Positions 1-12,205 of a stretch of 64,000 bases of DNA are shown one piece after another; the first letter of the stretch is position 1; each line of letters begins with the position of its first letter. Source of the DNA: Phoebastria nigripes. Taxonomy: Eukaryota > Chordata > Aves > Procellariiformes > Diomedeidae. The translations under genes were made by a program, and so were the position numbers. Below the pieces are notes generated by a model. That model was given only the letters and a program-made list of their open reading frames with translations, was not told the origin of the DNA and searched no databases. The stretch is taken from assembly GCA_035582835.1 (NCBI GenBank), contig JAYKAV010002541.1, positions 249,552 through 313,551 on the forward strand, read 5' to 3'.

Positions 1-3000
1 CCCTCCGCTCAGCTCTTGCCTTTACTGTTGACATTGCCTTTGGTACTGGCTAAAGATACCATTTAAAATCAGGCATCTTGTTCCTGCTGATTTTCAGATT
101 CCCTCTATAGTGAATGCACAGAGATAGGCAAGTCTGGAAAGCAATGGATCCCATCTTTCATTGACTCATCTTAGGATGAGACAAAATGCTTCATGGAGGG
201 ACTGACCATTCTCTGCTGTAGCAGAGAGAGCCTGGATACTGACAGAGGCACAGCTGAAGGGCATGAATCCCTGAAAGGAGCTTAGGATCNCATTTATCAT
301 CAGGAACTACATGCACCCCTCAGTCTGGCCTTTTCTCTCTCAGCCTTCATCAGCATACAAGTGACTTTCAGGCAAAGCAGTGTCTCTCGTGCAAAGACAA
401 GCCCTCTGAGTCCCCAGGCCTGGATACCTGCAAGTTCCCAAGACATCTGCCCCACCAAATAAGGTTTACAGTCTTTTTAGGGCACCAAAGTTAAAATATA
501 CATTGCTTCACTATGACTTGTGCATCTAGGGCAGATTCAAGTCCAGCCAGTCGGACACTTGTATGGTGTAAAGCCATACAAGCCAAGCTGTCAATGCAGC
601 TGGACTGATTCAGCCTGCCTGAGAAGAGCTGAGCATCCCTCTGTCTCTGCGATTGCATCAGTGGAAATAGCCCCGACTCCTTTTAATACTCTCGCCCCTC
701 CACCCCAGCCCTTGCTGTCCCTCTCTTGCAAGAGCACACAGGGAATTTGGAGGATTTGAGGTTCTAGTCCAGGCTGTGTCTTTACGCTCCTTGCTCCCTT
801 CATGTAGGAGGGCATGTACTCCTTCAGACAATTTTTTTTTTAATACATCGTATCTGCACAACCAGGTACTCCTAGGTTCAAGCAAACCACAGAAGGGATG
901 GAAAGCCACCGTGTTTCTCTGCATCAGCTGAAGCATAACAAAGAAAATTTTCTGGGAGGTCAAGCCAGACATCTCCGCAGTACATGTTCACTAGGGCAAG
1001 GGATGCTCTCAAGAAAAAAAAAGTGAGGACAAGTACACAGTTGTTGCACTGCTTTGTGCAATCTTGGGGCAGGCAACCAACCTCCTTTCTTTTGCTATGA
1101 TTTTTCCAGGACTTCACTGATGGGAATGAAATCTGTAGACTGCATGAAGGCAAGGTCTTGGAGCAACTCTCTGAAAAGAACATCATAGATGTTGAGAAAG
1201 CAGGAGGTACCCTTCTCTTCTTGGAGGGGCTCACCCACTCTTGTGTCCCAATCTCTNGGGAAGAGGTTGTTTTAAGCCAGTACCCTGCATATAGTGCCTC
1301 ACCTTAGCACCGCTGTAACATTTTTGACAAGCACGTTGTATGCCTGGCCAAGGACTTACCTCTTTGTTGTTCCTGGCTGCCTGTCATTTGGTTGCTCAAC
1401 TGTCATTTTGTCTTCTTGTGCTGNCCTTCGGGCTCTTCCTTTGCTGGAAGCCTATTCCCTTTTTCTCTGAGGGTAGCAGCTTTCCTTAAGGCATTTGTAG
1501 TAACTGATTTGCATTCATTCCCTCCCTCATAACCTCCCTTTTTTGCAAGGATTTTCATGGTCTCTCTTGCTGGGCATTTTTATTATTAAGAACCATAGTT
1601 TTATACTACCCAGTCTTTTTCTACAACACNCGGTACCAGGCCAGGCTTTGCATCTGGCCCCACGCTATCTTCTCTGTGCACGTTGGGCTGGAAGGGAAGG
1701 TGCCATCGTCTTCAGCAGGGCAGAGTACATGTTCCTCAGGGTTCTTGACCATGAGTGCATACGAGATCCAAAGGGAGCCATGCCAAGGTAAATATCCTAT
1801 CCCGGGCCTGCAGCCAATGTACTGAAGTAACTCCTCGTTTCTGGACAGAGCCAGGAGAAGCAGCGGGGCCTCTGCCTTGGAGCACAGCTCCCTAAAGCGC
1901 AGTCAAGAGCCTTAACTGAGAGCGGGATTTCCTTCGATACTGGGGCACATTGAATGCTCTTTGCTTAATTTCCTGAGATGGCCACAGGAGTTTGAGACCT
2001 ATGAAAATAAAAGAGGGGAATCCCATCACCNGACAGGACTTCTCAAGTCTTTTCTTTGGTGGAGCTGTGTTTGCTGTGACCCTACACGAGCTGGACAGGG
2101 GCCTGGGACCACAAGGAGCTCCCAAGCAACACACGTCAGACCTCAGCACGCAGTTGCAGCTAAGACCAAGTTGGCTGGTGAACCGCAGAGCGAGAGAAGC
2201 CTTGTTTCCTACAGATTTCTGTCATGCAGTCCCTCTCCTGCTTCCNTTATCCCAGCTTTCTCCACCGCTCCAAGACCAGCCCCATGACACGTGCTATAGC
2301 TGGCCAAGGGGCTGTCAGTGCTGGCTGGCCAGCTGGTGCAGACACNGACTGGCCAGCACGCCACCGCAGCCAAGCCCCACTCCACTTTTGCTTGGTGAGG
2401 ATGCTCACTGGGTCTCTCCCCACCAGCTGTTGATTCTCACAAAACTTAAAAGGAGTCTGTAAGCTTCCCACCCCCCGACAAGTGTGGCTGAAACCCACCA
2501 GTACATCGAGAAGGGACGAGGGAGGACTGACAGCCAGACAGACACCCAGCTGAGCCACGGATATGTCCTTTCTGGAGGATGGCACGTCATGCTGCCGACT
2601 GTCACCGCTCCTGGGGCACTGCACTGGGCTGGCTGCCTCTCCCGCCGTGCCCCAGTGCTGCCCAAAATAGCCTCTTCTGTTTCAGTCAGGCTTTCCTCCC
2701 TGACCATATGCCCTCAATGACAAAAATTACTCCAAAATTAGTTTCTCCCTTCGCATTTTGATAAGAGGCAACATCTGATTAAAATTACTTCAGAGTTATC
2801 CTCATAGCCTTGTCACAGGCAGGTGGACTTTAACACAAACCCTCCTCTGCTTGGTGCAAGCATCGTGGCCTGGCTCAAAGGCAGCAGCAGTTTCTCAGCA
2901 CTGACGATTTGGAAATTGCTAGCAAGTGCCAACTTTGCAACAGGATCAGCTGCACCACCACGGCGGGCACCGTCTGCCTCTGCAGGCCGCTGCGGTGAGC

Positions 3001-5859
3001 ACAAGGAGCGTGGCACCTTCACCGCCACCCCAAGGATGTCCAGCAGCCAGGGATGGAGACCTCCCCCCAGCCAGGCACTCCTGGCTGGGCTGGGGCCGCA
3101 GTCGGGTGTGGAGGTGAAGGGGTCTGGAGCCCCCATGCCCATCGGCAGCGATGGGGGATAGCAGCCGGGGTGGTGGGGAGAACAAGGTAGCAGGAGGGGG
3201 CTGCTGATTTGGGAGAGGGCANGAGGTGTGGGATGGGGTACCCCATGGCAGCAGCCCCAGCGCAGCTCCCTGGGCAGCGCTGTTACATCAGCCGCTCCAC
3301 NGGTTTACAACACTCGCCCTTGAGCCTTGGCCCCACAGCCTGCTGCGGTGTGGACACATTGCACAACACCCCCAGCCCCGCTCCCCTTCCCCGCCAGGGC
3401 TGCCCGGTGGCCGACTGCTGGGAGGCCGAGCCACCGCAGCAGCCTGCCGGTTCCCAACAGGGAGGAGAAGATGCTCCACCCACCTGTGCCTCTAGCAGGG
3501 CACCAGAGGAGGTGGCAGGACCAGGAAGGGTCCCCAGGGACCTACTCAAGCCTGCTGGTAGAGGTGGCTCTTGAGGGACTGTGGTGGGGGAAGGAGGGCT
3601 GCCCCACAGGAGGGATAGAGAAGCTATGCCTCCCCTCCCGCCACAAGCCAGTGGGGCTGCACGCCAGGAGTGCGGGAGCCACCATGTCCTGTCCCAGGGG
3701 GCCCTGGGGTAAATCCTCCAGCTGAACCAGGAACAAACCCCCAGTGAGACCTGANGGGAGAGTGGGACCCTCCTTCCGGAGATGTCCGACATGGATGGAA
3801 CCAATTCTGCAACGCTCCCCCAGGAAGAAACACCCCTGGAGCCTCTTCCCCATGCCAGGGAGCAAGCTCTTCCTCATCCCTCAGCAAGGCAGAAAGGGTG
3901 GAAAGCCATGCGGAAATCACAAAGATCACTGTGCAAGGGCCTAGCACGGAGCTAAATATAGCCACTATCTCAGCTCCCCAAAGATAACAGCTGGTGTCCA
4001 CAGCCTGCCACAACGCCCTGCCCCAACTTCCACCTACCTTTGCTTTGGGGGCAAACACCAAGCAGCAGTTGTGAAACACCCAGCCCCGCTCATGGCAAAG
4101 AGGGCTTGTATCGCAGGGCAGAAACACGCCCTAAGCCACCTCACATGCATTCCTTCCCCAGCGCTGGGGGCTGGCTGGCCAAAACCCATACAGCTCAGAG
4201 GCTAACCAACACCTCCCTCGGCACCTCCGTGGTGCGGAGCAGCCAGCAACGCGCAGGAGAAACCTGGGGCAGAGCAGAGCGACAAATGTAAGTCAGGTTG
4301 GGGCTTCATGGTTTTTGGGCTCATCCCATTAAACTCACCGCTTCCACCTGAATCTCTCTGGTGTCCCAAGATCAGCGATGCTGAGCCAGGCTGCGGTGGC
4401 CCTGCCTGGAGAAGGGGAGGCAGCAGTGGAGAGAGCCCATGGGCCACGACCACCTTATCGGGTCTCTGTCTATTGCTCCCGGGCAAATTTGAACATGGTT
4501 CCCCTCATCCCTGCTGTAAATCCCGTCACTAAGTAGCATGTGCTGAAATCCACCATACCCTCGGCACATAAAATATTGCTGTAAGTCTGCAAGACTCCTG
4601 CAGGAGAATCATCTTTCATCTCTCTCTCCCCAACTTCAAATCTTATCACTGCCTTTATCTAAAAAGGGTTTTTAAAACAAAAAACCAATGTGGGTTTTTT
4701 CCCTCAACGAAACCCTTTTGCCTCACAGAGTAATAAGTTTATGAAATGGCAGCTTCCAGCAGGAAGTCTCTGGCTTTAACAATAGCTCTGTGTGTTTCCA
4801 CAAGTTAATTGAAAACAAATGTTGACACTTCAATCCTGCTTTTATGCTCTGTAAGAGAGGGGAGAGAGAGCAGCATTGCTCGCAGCTGTGCAGTTAGAGG
4901 CCAGATGTGGCACAAAAAGAGACAAATACTATTATCCCCACCGTTGCCATGGGGAGAAGGTAGATGCACCATCCCCACCTTGCAGCAGGCTTTACAGCCT
5001 CTGCTGCTTGCCCATGGAGGCAGCATTTGTCCCCAAAGCCGCTTCCCTGCCAGAGCGGCCAGCTCCGTGTACACCTTTGCATCGGTGAGGACATTAGGCT
5101 CTGCACCAAAGCGGCCTCAGGAGCAGCCCCGGTAGCAGAGACGGGAACTGGCGGCAGGAGGGCATCCGGGAAGACCCCTTGGCCCAGCCGGCCCCGCAAA
5201 GCAGCGGGGGTCTATGCCAGAGCGTCAACTCTCNTGACAGATGCTTTCAGGGTGTCGGTAACACCTTCCCCGCTCTGCACGTGTGCCCAGATAGAGACTC
5301 CTGTGGGACAGGTCTCTGTGCCAGCTGGGCCCCACAGGTGTTTTTCCCTACTTAAGTCACCTCTATGAGAAAGTCGTATTTCCCACTCCACACTGTAAAT
5401 ATTGTCTGGAAAGAGGACTTTGGAGCATCCTCTGGAGATTTCTACCCAGTGCCAGCCGGCACTGCGGTCACAAGACATGGATGTGTGAGTAACCCTCCTC
5501 CCCACCCATCCCTGAGCACCCAAACACCCTGGGCCAGCCCAGCCGAGAAGATCAGTGCCCCGAAAAGGCTTTCCTGCCTCAAGAACACAGTTCCTATAGG
5601 CTTAGCCCTTATCTGCTTACTCGTGGATGTTCACAAAGCCCCACTCTGCCCTTCTGGACAGGCAGGGACGGCACCGTGGCACAGGAGCCACGCGTTGCCG
5701 CAGGCCAGAGGGGGACTGGCAGCATCCAAGGCCTGACACAGAGCTTGTACCTTCTGCCGAAACAAGCCAGCCCTGCGCGGGGAGAGGCGGAGGGGCTGAC
5801 TTAGCAAGATCCCTCCGCAAAGGAGACGGTCCCTTAGGTTTGAAGGCCCTGGGAAGTGC
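1..5859. other. Intergenic DNA upstream of PPP1R3B
   Basis: I see no gene that I can support here. The many short open frames have no recognisable protein content and overlap on both strands. Base composition is mixed, with a GC-rich stretch at about 2,900-3,700 and an AT-rich stretch at about 4,590-4,960. One exon-like segment at 1,110-1,206 is described in the findings. Single unresolved bases (n) are scattered through it. Confidence 0.6.
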
Positions 5860-6020
5860 GGCCCCCAGCTCCGCCGCTGCTGCCAGGGCGAGGACGCTCC
5901 CCCTGTCCCGGCTCCTCACGAGCAGCCGGGCCGGGCCCACCCCGCCCGCTGCTCCCCGCCTGCGCCCCGCCACGGGCTCCCCCCGCCGCGGCCCTTCGCG
6001 TGCCGGGCGCCCGGCGGCCT

Positions 6021-6056
6021 ATTGGCCCCCCGCCGCGTGCGGAGCGCGCCCATTGG
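6021..6056 (-). promoter_or_regulatory. Pair of inverted CCAAT boxes (NF-Y type)
   Basis: ATTGG occurs at 6,021-6,025 and again at 6,052-6,056, 31 bp apart start to start, about three helical turns. Both lie roughly 50-110 bp upstream of the inferred PPP1R3B exon 1. Paired CCAAT boxes in a TATA-less CpG promoter are typical of NF-Y binding; occupancy is inferred. Confidence 0.5.
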
Positions 6057-6162
6057 CTGCGGCGCGGGCTGGCCGCGCGGGCGGGGCGGGCGGGCGGTCT
6101 TAAGGCGCCGGGTCCGGCGCTGCCCGGGCGGCGGCGAGCTGGGGGGTGCCAGGGCCGGGCTC

Positions 6163-6176
6163 ATGCACTGCGCCAG
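6163..6176 (+). CDS. PPP1R3B: PPP1R3B exon 1, probable coding N-terminus
   Basis: The first ATG of the inferred transcript lies at 6,163 and encodes MHCA plus two bases of the next codon before a consensus donor (CAG then GTATGG, GT at 6,177-6,178). Splicing to the acceptor ending at 9,191 keeps the frame through VLDYFPHKQA and into the usual start at 9,223, with no stop. The paralogue PPP1R3C, as I recall it, also begins with M-x-C-T-R followed by a short linker and M-P-V-D-V-A-M. The start context is weak (C at -3), so ribosomes may also initiate at 9,223. The untranslated part of exon 1 begins somewhere between about 6,100 and 6,150. Confidence 0.6.
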
Positions 6177-9100
6177 GTATGGTCCCGCCGCGGCGCGCGT
6201 CCTCCTTCCCGCCGCTGCCGGGCACGTCCTGCCCTGGCTGCCGTTTGGCTTCCCCAGGTGCCTGCCGTGCTCCCCGGTGCGGGGTCGCAGCCCCCTCGGG
6301 TGCGCGGGAGCGGTACCAGCGCTCCCCGCCGCGGTGCTGCTACCGGGGGGGACGGGATCCTCCAGGCTTGGTTCCTGCAGCTTCCCGGGTGAGCCGGGAG
6401 CAGTAGCCCTGGGGCGGCGGGGCCGCCTCTCCGCCGGGCTCCGTCTGTCCGCCCAGTGGGGCTGGGCGGCACGGCTTGGCTCGGGTTCGCAGCGCTGCTT
6501 TTGTTTGCAGAAGGGACGGGCTGTAGCGGGGTTAACGTATCACCCGGACCTCAGGTAAATAAATGCCTGTGAGGACTGGGCTGTGGCCTTGGAACAGCTC
6601 GGCCTTTCCTGAATCAGAGAGGAGAAGAGGGCAGAAAACCTGAGTGCTGCTTCCTCCAACAGTGTCATGTCTAAAAACTTCTAGCTTAGCAGCTGCTACA
6701 CATCGAGCCCTCTGCAAGAGGGTTACCTATTCACAGACAGTGCTGGAAGCACCATGGAGGCAATCGAAGGGTTTTGATAAACGTAGGTGTCAATAACTCC
6801 TTTGCTCCGACTTGCTTCTCCTTCCTAGAAATAGAGGAGGGAAGAGTGAGCGGTGACATCCTCTTCTGGAGAGGGTGAAGCTGTGGGAAGATGTCCAGAG
6901 GCAGAATCTAGTCTCCCTGCCTTTTGAGAGGAGGGGGAAAGGAATCAGCCCTTGTACCTGTGTAGGGCTGCCTGCCTCGCACTGCTGGCTTCCTAGAGCT
7001 CCCTTTCCTGCCTGAGCTCTCAGAACTTTTTCCCTGCTCCCACCTTCAAAGCACCTGAAGTTCAAGATGGCCAACACTAGCCCCAAAAGGGAAACCTTCC
7101 TCTCTTGGCTGTGAGTTGGGCATCGGCAGGCTTTCATGTGCAGAAAGATCAATCAAATGAGCTGAAAAAGACAGTTTGTAAAAGCATGGAGCTCAGCCTA
7201 ATAATAGGTATGAAAAGCTCTTACTATAGTTCTTAGCTTGGAAAAGAGCTCCAAGTAACGCAAGTCAGACTGGATATTTCATGCCTCTTCATTCTAAAAA
7301 TTGTGAATAACCAAGGCTTACTAAGAAACATGACTTCTCAGTAGTTATGGGAATTCAGCTGAATAAATTTCCCTGGAAAAAGATGCAATGTGGATGAAAC
7401 TGGCCGAAGTAAGAGAGAAGCATTGGAGGCTGCGTTAATTTAAAGGAGGAAATGACCTATATAAAGTGTGCGTGAATAAAAACTTGGCAAAACCAGGTAG
7501 AGATGAGCAGAATGGTGCTAGCAGACAGGTGGATCTGCTGTCTGTCTTGTACAACTGCCCTTGAGCTGAAAGGAGGCTGAAGGAGGTAATGCAGAAGGAG
7601 TTAGCTGGTGGGTGTGTTGGGAAGCAAGCCTTGGCACATGTGCTCTGAATAAACAGATGCCTTTGCTGAATGGATGCTGTGAAAGCCTGCTCAGAGCTGC
7701 TCTGTTGGTGTTGCAGGGTGGGGAGTTAAAGCACTGAATTGGAGAGCATAGCTCTCGCTTTTTCTTGGCACGGGGGCAGCAATCAAGTACTAGAGCTGGC
7801 TGTGCGTGGCTTTGGCAGCTGGAGCTCTGCCGCGTCACGTGGCCAGCAGCCGTGCTACTGCTGCTGGCTCGTCCTGCTCTGCAGGGTGGGAGCAGCTTTG
7901 GAGCCTGGCCTGCAGCCAAACAGGGGATTTTTATTAAGGGAATACTCTGTGTTTAAGGCTAGCTGCAACGCAGTTGACTTAAGGGGTATGTGTGTGATAA
8001 ATCTGTCCAGCGGTTTATCCAGAGCCAGGCCAAAGAGTCTGCCAAAAGCATCCAGCCTAACCTCAGTGTAAGGGCAGGAGCGATAGGTACGATGTTCTGG
8101 GAGCCACCTGGCTGCAGAGGCAAATCCAGGGCTACATCTGGCAAGGTGCCGGGTGGAAGCTGCCCTAGAGTGGGTGCACAGAGAGGGACGGTGCTGCATC
8201 CCTGGAGGAACGGGCTGGATGCTGGAGGAGGAGAGGCTGTGGTGGAGGGGCACACAGCCTGCACCTTCCAGGGGAAGGACTTGTTCCCAAAGGGTTGGTC
8301 AACCTTGAGTAGGTGAGTTGTGTTTGGCAGAGCCCTGTGGCTATACGGGTGTTTCCCAGGGGCTCAGCACAAATGCTGTGGAGGCTTGAGGTGCAAACTC
8401 TGTGCTGGAGGTAAAATCTGCTGGGCTGTCTGAGCTGACATCTGTTTTAAAGTGCAGTAGGGGGAAGAAAGTGGCTCCTCTGTAGGTGTGGAGCAATGTC
8501 AGCTAAGTCTCTACCCTGCTGCTGTATCAGACTGTTGCTATCCTTACAATGCCACTCGCAGGCATTTTAGATGGAGCAGTTCTGGGAGACAGTGATGAGC
8601 AAAGTATGTAGTTCAACCACACAAGTGCTTTTTAGCCTCTAAAAATACCAGACATTTGGGGTTTTTTGAAAGGTGAGGTCAGTTGTGTACAGCAGCTTGT
8701 GACAAACTGAGTTCCTGCTCCTACAAAAGCATCCGATGCCCTGGGGAGAGTCTCTCCTGGAGGGAGGAGAGCGCAGCAGGAATACTGCGTTATGTAGCAT
8801 TGGAATTTGATAATCTCTGGATTTTGTGGATATCAGCAGGACTGAGCCATGGGTTTTGGTTTGGGTCAGAAATGCCCTGGAGCCTGCGATTGCTAGCCTA
8901 GCAGGGCAGTACCTGTGTGTGTCTTCAAATGGTGACTCTGTCCCTGTAGCAATTGGAAGAGATCTTGTCCAAGGGCACAACAGGCTCTGGTCCTGACACT
9001 TCTGCTGTAGCACGTTTCTCACCGTGTCTGTAAATCGCACCATGCAAGTATCTGCCTTTAATTAAACTTGTGGNGTTGATGGAAGCAAGTTTCTTCTGGA

Positions 9101-9191
9101 TGGCTGGGGGGAAGTGGCGTAGCATTTGTCTGACAAAAGTCATATTAAAATACTTTTCTAACATCAACTGACCCTTCTTCTCATATTCCAG
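6177..9191 (+). other. PPP1R3B: PPP1R3B intron 1
   Basis: A 3,015 bp intron with donor GTATGG at 6,177 and a pyrimidine-rich acceptor ending CCAG at 9,188-9,191. Its first 300 bp lie in the CpG island. An AT-rich block at about 7,190-7,500 could be regulatory. I see no other exon in it. Confidence 0.75.
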
Positions 9192-9222
9192 AGTATTAGA
9201 CTACTTTCCTCACAAACAAGCA

Positions 9223-10083
9223 ATGGCTGTGGATGTAGCAATGCAGCTATACCTATGCTCTTCACCCTTGCGGAGAGAGAAGTGTGCCTGCAAAATTGCT
9301 CCAAAGCCAAGCAAGCCGTTGCGGCCCTGCATCCAGCTGAGTAGCAAGACTGTGCTGAATGGACCAGAAGAGTCAGCAAACTCCTTCACACACAACAAAG
9401 TGAAGAAGAGGGTGTCGTTTGCAGATAGCAGAGGCTTCGCTCTGACGATGGTGAAGGTGTTCTCGGAATTTGATGATCCACTAGATATTCCTTTCAACAT
9501 CACCGAGCTGATAGACAACATTGTGGGCCTGACAACAGTGGAGAGGGACAGTTTTGTCCTGGATTTTGTTCAGCCCTCTGTGGACTACCTGGACTTCAGA
9601 AACCGCCTCCAGGCAGACTGTGTCTGCCTTGAAAACTGTATGCTAAAGGAGCGATCAGTTGTGGGAACAGTGAAGGTGAAGAACCTCGCTTTTGAAAAGA
9701 CTGTGAAGATCAGGATGACATTTGACACCTGGAAAAACTTTGTAGATTACCCATGCCAGTATGTCAAGGATACGTACGGAGGGTCAGATCGGGACACGTT
9801 TTCCTTTGACATCAGCTTGCCTGAGGGAATTCAATCCCACGAAAGAGTCGAGTTTGCCATCTCCTTTGAGTGCAATGGGAAGGTGTACTGGGACAGCAAC
9901 AGGGGCACAAATTACAGGATCATACGGTCAGAACTAAAGTCTGCCCAGGAAGCCGTCTGCCCCCCACGAGGCCCTGACTTTGGCAGCGCCTTTGACCAGT
10001 TTGGGAGCCCTCGGTGCTCCTATGGCCTCTTTCCTGAGTGGCCCAGCTATTCAGGCTACGAGAAGCTGGGGCCTTACTATTGA
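9223..10083 (+). CDS. PPP1R3B: Protein phosphatase 1 regulatory subunit 3B (glycogen-targeting subunit GL)
   Basis: PPP1R3B (GL) brings the catalytic subunit of protein phosphatase 1 to glycogen particles. There it dephosphorylates glycogen synthase and phosphorylase, favouring glycogen storage, mainly in liver. The frame encodes 286 residues, close to the family length of about 285. The PP1-binding RVxF motif is RVSF at residues 63-66. A CBM21 glycogen-binding domain spans about 120-233, with DRDTFSFDISLP (189-200) and the signature WDSNRGTNY (223-231). The C-terminal tail (about 271-286, PEWPSYSGYEKLGPYY) is the liver-subunit segment that binds phosphorylase a. All coding sequence from 9,223 lies in one exon starting at 9,192, as in other vertebrates. 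This ATG has a good context (G at -3, G at +4), but an in-frame upstream start in exon 1 would give 301 residues. No frameshift or ambiguous base is present. Orthology is very secure. Confidence 0.98.
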   Translation: MAVDVAMQLYLCSSPLRREKCACKIAPKPSKPLRPCIQLSSKTVLNGPEESANSFTHNKVKKRVSFADSRGFALTMVKVFSEFDDPLDIPFNITELIDNIVGLTTVERDSFVLDFVQPSVDYLDFRNRLQADCVCLENCMLKERSVVGTVKVKNLAFEKTVKIRMTFDTWKNFVDYPCQYVKDTYGGSDRDTFSFDISLPEGIQSHERVEFAISFECNGKVYWDSNRGTNYRIIRSELKSAQEAVCPPRGPDFGSAFDQFGSPRCSYGLFPEWPSYSGYEKLGPYY

Positions 10084-12187
10084 CCCAAGGACAAAGTCCT
10101 GATTGACTAACTGTTGCTGGNGTGCCCACAGGCCTGGGAGCTGGTCTGAACGTGAGGCGTACGGAAAGGTGGAAGAAGTACAGCTCCATGTAGCTCTGCA
10201 TAAGCCTCCCGGCAAACCACACGTGCTCTGCTGGCAGTGGGCTTATAGTCAGGGAAGCATCTCTGGTGCAAAGGGCTGCTTTCCCTGCCTCGGCTCAGAT
10301 AACTGGCTCTCTGGATGCTCCAAGGACCAGGAGCTGTTGCTCGTATGTCTCTTCAGTGCTGCTACTCCTTCCTCTTCTTAATACTGCTAGTCTCCAGGGA
10401 AACACTACAGTGCTTGTATTGTCTGTCCAAGCTAAGTAGTGGTGGCTGGTTTGTATTGCTTGCCTAGAGTTAAAAGGCTTTTTCAAAATATGTTCTAGTA
10501 TTAATTTTTAGTGGGCTGTACTTCAGCTGCAGGGTTCTCCTTGCAAAGCTGGCCCGTGCCTGTCAGGAAATGGCATGGTTGCCTTGCAGGGAATGGAGTC
10601 CTCTCCTTGCACGCATCCTTGTAGTGTGAGGTCCTTCCCACTGGAGGCAGAAAGGGTGTTTTGGAAATGAAAATGCAACTGTGATGACAGGAAATGTGGC
10701 CCTACAGCCTGCCATATTAGGAGACATAGGTGCCTGTGGGAGAGGATCTGATATGCTTAGTCACCAGTTGTTTTATCAGCTGATCTTGAAAAACTCTCAT
10801 TATGCCCTTGGTGTTACCAAAAATAGAGATTAGCTGTAGCTGTGTGGTGCTTGTAACACAACTTGTGGGTTGACAGCCTTGACTGCCTTCTTCAAAACCT
10901 TCCTGTTTCTTTAATCACAAGTGATCAATGATGCTTTTTCCCCTTGATGGACATCTGAAGTCAGCTGTTGGCCATGCTGGGCCCTGAAAATGCAGTTCTT
11001 CCTCCTGTGGACTGTAAAATGGGTTTTGTCCAGCTGGGGCCCCGAGTCCTGTGCAGGAGGCTGTGCTCAGGTGTTANAGGAGCTAAACGCAAACGGGCCA
11101 CACAGCTACTCTTTGCAGTGTCCTGTTATAAGAAGGTGACTGTTGTGTACCTACTGTGATGGAAGTGCCTTGACTGAGAAAGGGGTGGTACATGTGATCC
11201 CAGCAATGACTTGGGATAAACAGGCTTTGGAAATGACATTGCTTTTAAAAAAGATCTCCTAATGGTTTGTTACTCCGTGCCATGGACTGCTTGGCAGCTA
11301 ATGGCGTGGCACTGCTCACATGTGAGAATGCTGTGGCTATACCGGATGAACATCAACATGCTGGGCTTCCCTCGCTGTTGTAGCAGTAGCTGCCTTTTCA
11401 ACCTGTAAATGCCCAAACTTTGCATCTCTGTGTCCATAAGAAGCGGCTCACCCCACCTGTGCAAAGAGCTAGCTGTGAGGAGTGCAAGATGTGGGGCTAT
11501 CCTGACACCAGCCCTGGATGTGAAACAAATCACTGATGTGAGCCGTCCCTATCTTCAAAGAGGTGGCTTGTCTCCTGGGCCTGTGCTGAGGTGGCCAGCT
11601 TGTGCAGTGCCAAACAGCCTCACAAAGCTTCTTGCGTGCTAGTTGAGCAGAATAACTTAATCCCTCAGCTCAACCGGGAGAGTGTCAAATAGTTTGTAGA
11701 AATAGAGGTCAAGGGAATCTTACTTTTTCTAGTGCATAAGCTTTATATCATTTTTTGGGTGCATATAATAGCCTATGAATGGGCTGGAGAGAAGCAATGG
11801 GCTAGACTACTTAACTTTTTAAACCTAGCTTTTAATTCTGGAGACTACTGTATAAAATACTTACAAGCTGTTTTACCCTAACCTAGAAGGGATACTGTGA
11901 TCACTGTTGGATGCTGAAAGGGACAAGAAGAGCTTGCAGAAGAATAGCTAGCCTTCAACTGCTGCTTTTTCAAAACCCAACATCAATGCATGTCATCACT
12001 GTGCTTGATCACTTAGTCCAGGTGGTAAATCTGCTTGCTGGCCCAGAGCTCATCAGGCTTGGTTCCTCTGTTCAAGCAGCTTCCTGAGTCAGCCCTTATA
12101 ACCTGCATCTGGTCTCTCCTGAAGGGACTGTTGCCTAGCTTGGCTTGAACCTGGTTTTAAATGTAAAGCAAGTCTGAGTGACACTGA

Positions 12188-12205
12188 TTTTTTTTTTTTT
12201 TTTTT
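12188..12205. repeat. Poly-T tract (18 bp) in the PPP1R3B 3' UTR
   Basis: Eighteen consecutive T residues; a homopolymer prone to length variation. Confidence 0.95.

Larger units (their letters stand above)
5860..6480 (+). promoter_or_regulatory. PPP1R3B: CpG island and promoter of PPP1R3B
   Basis: The stretch is strongly GC-rich and dense in CpG, unlike the DNA on either side. It contains GC boxes (runs of GGGCGG at about 6,080-6,097), two inverted CCAAT boxes and no good TATA box. It surrounds a consensus splice donor at 6,177-6,178 that joins correctly to the PPP1R3B coding exon. Transcription probably starts at about 6,100-6,150, but the exact start cannot be read from sequence alone. 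Confidence 0.8.

Noticed and set aside
1543..1791. 82-residue + frame ending at a good donor-like CAAG/GTAAAT
   Set aside because: The donor looks reasonable, but no convincing acceptor or recognisable protein accompanies it, and the frame includes an unresolved base.
5627..6558. Long overlapping open frames on both strands around 5.6-6.6 kb
   Set aside because: They are Ala/Pro/Arg/Gly-rich frames caused by GC-rich CpG-island DNA, with no domain or splice support.
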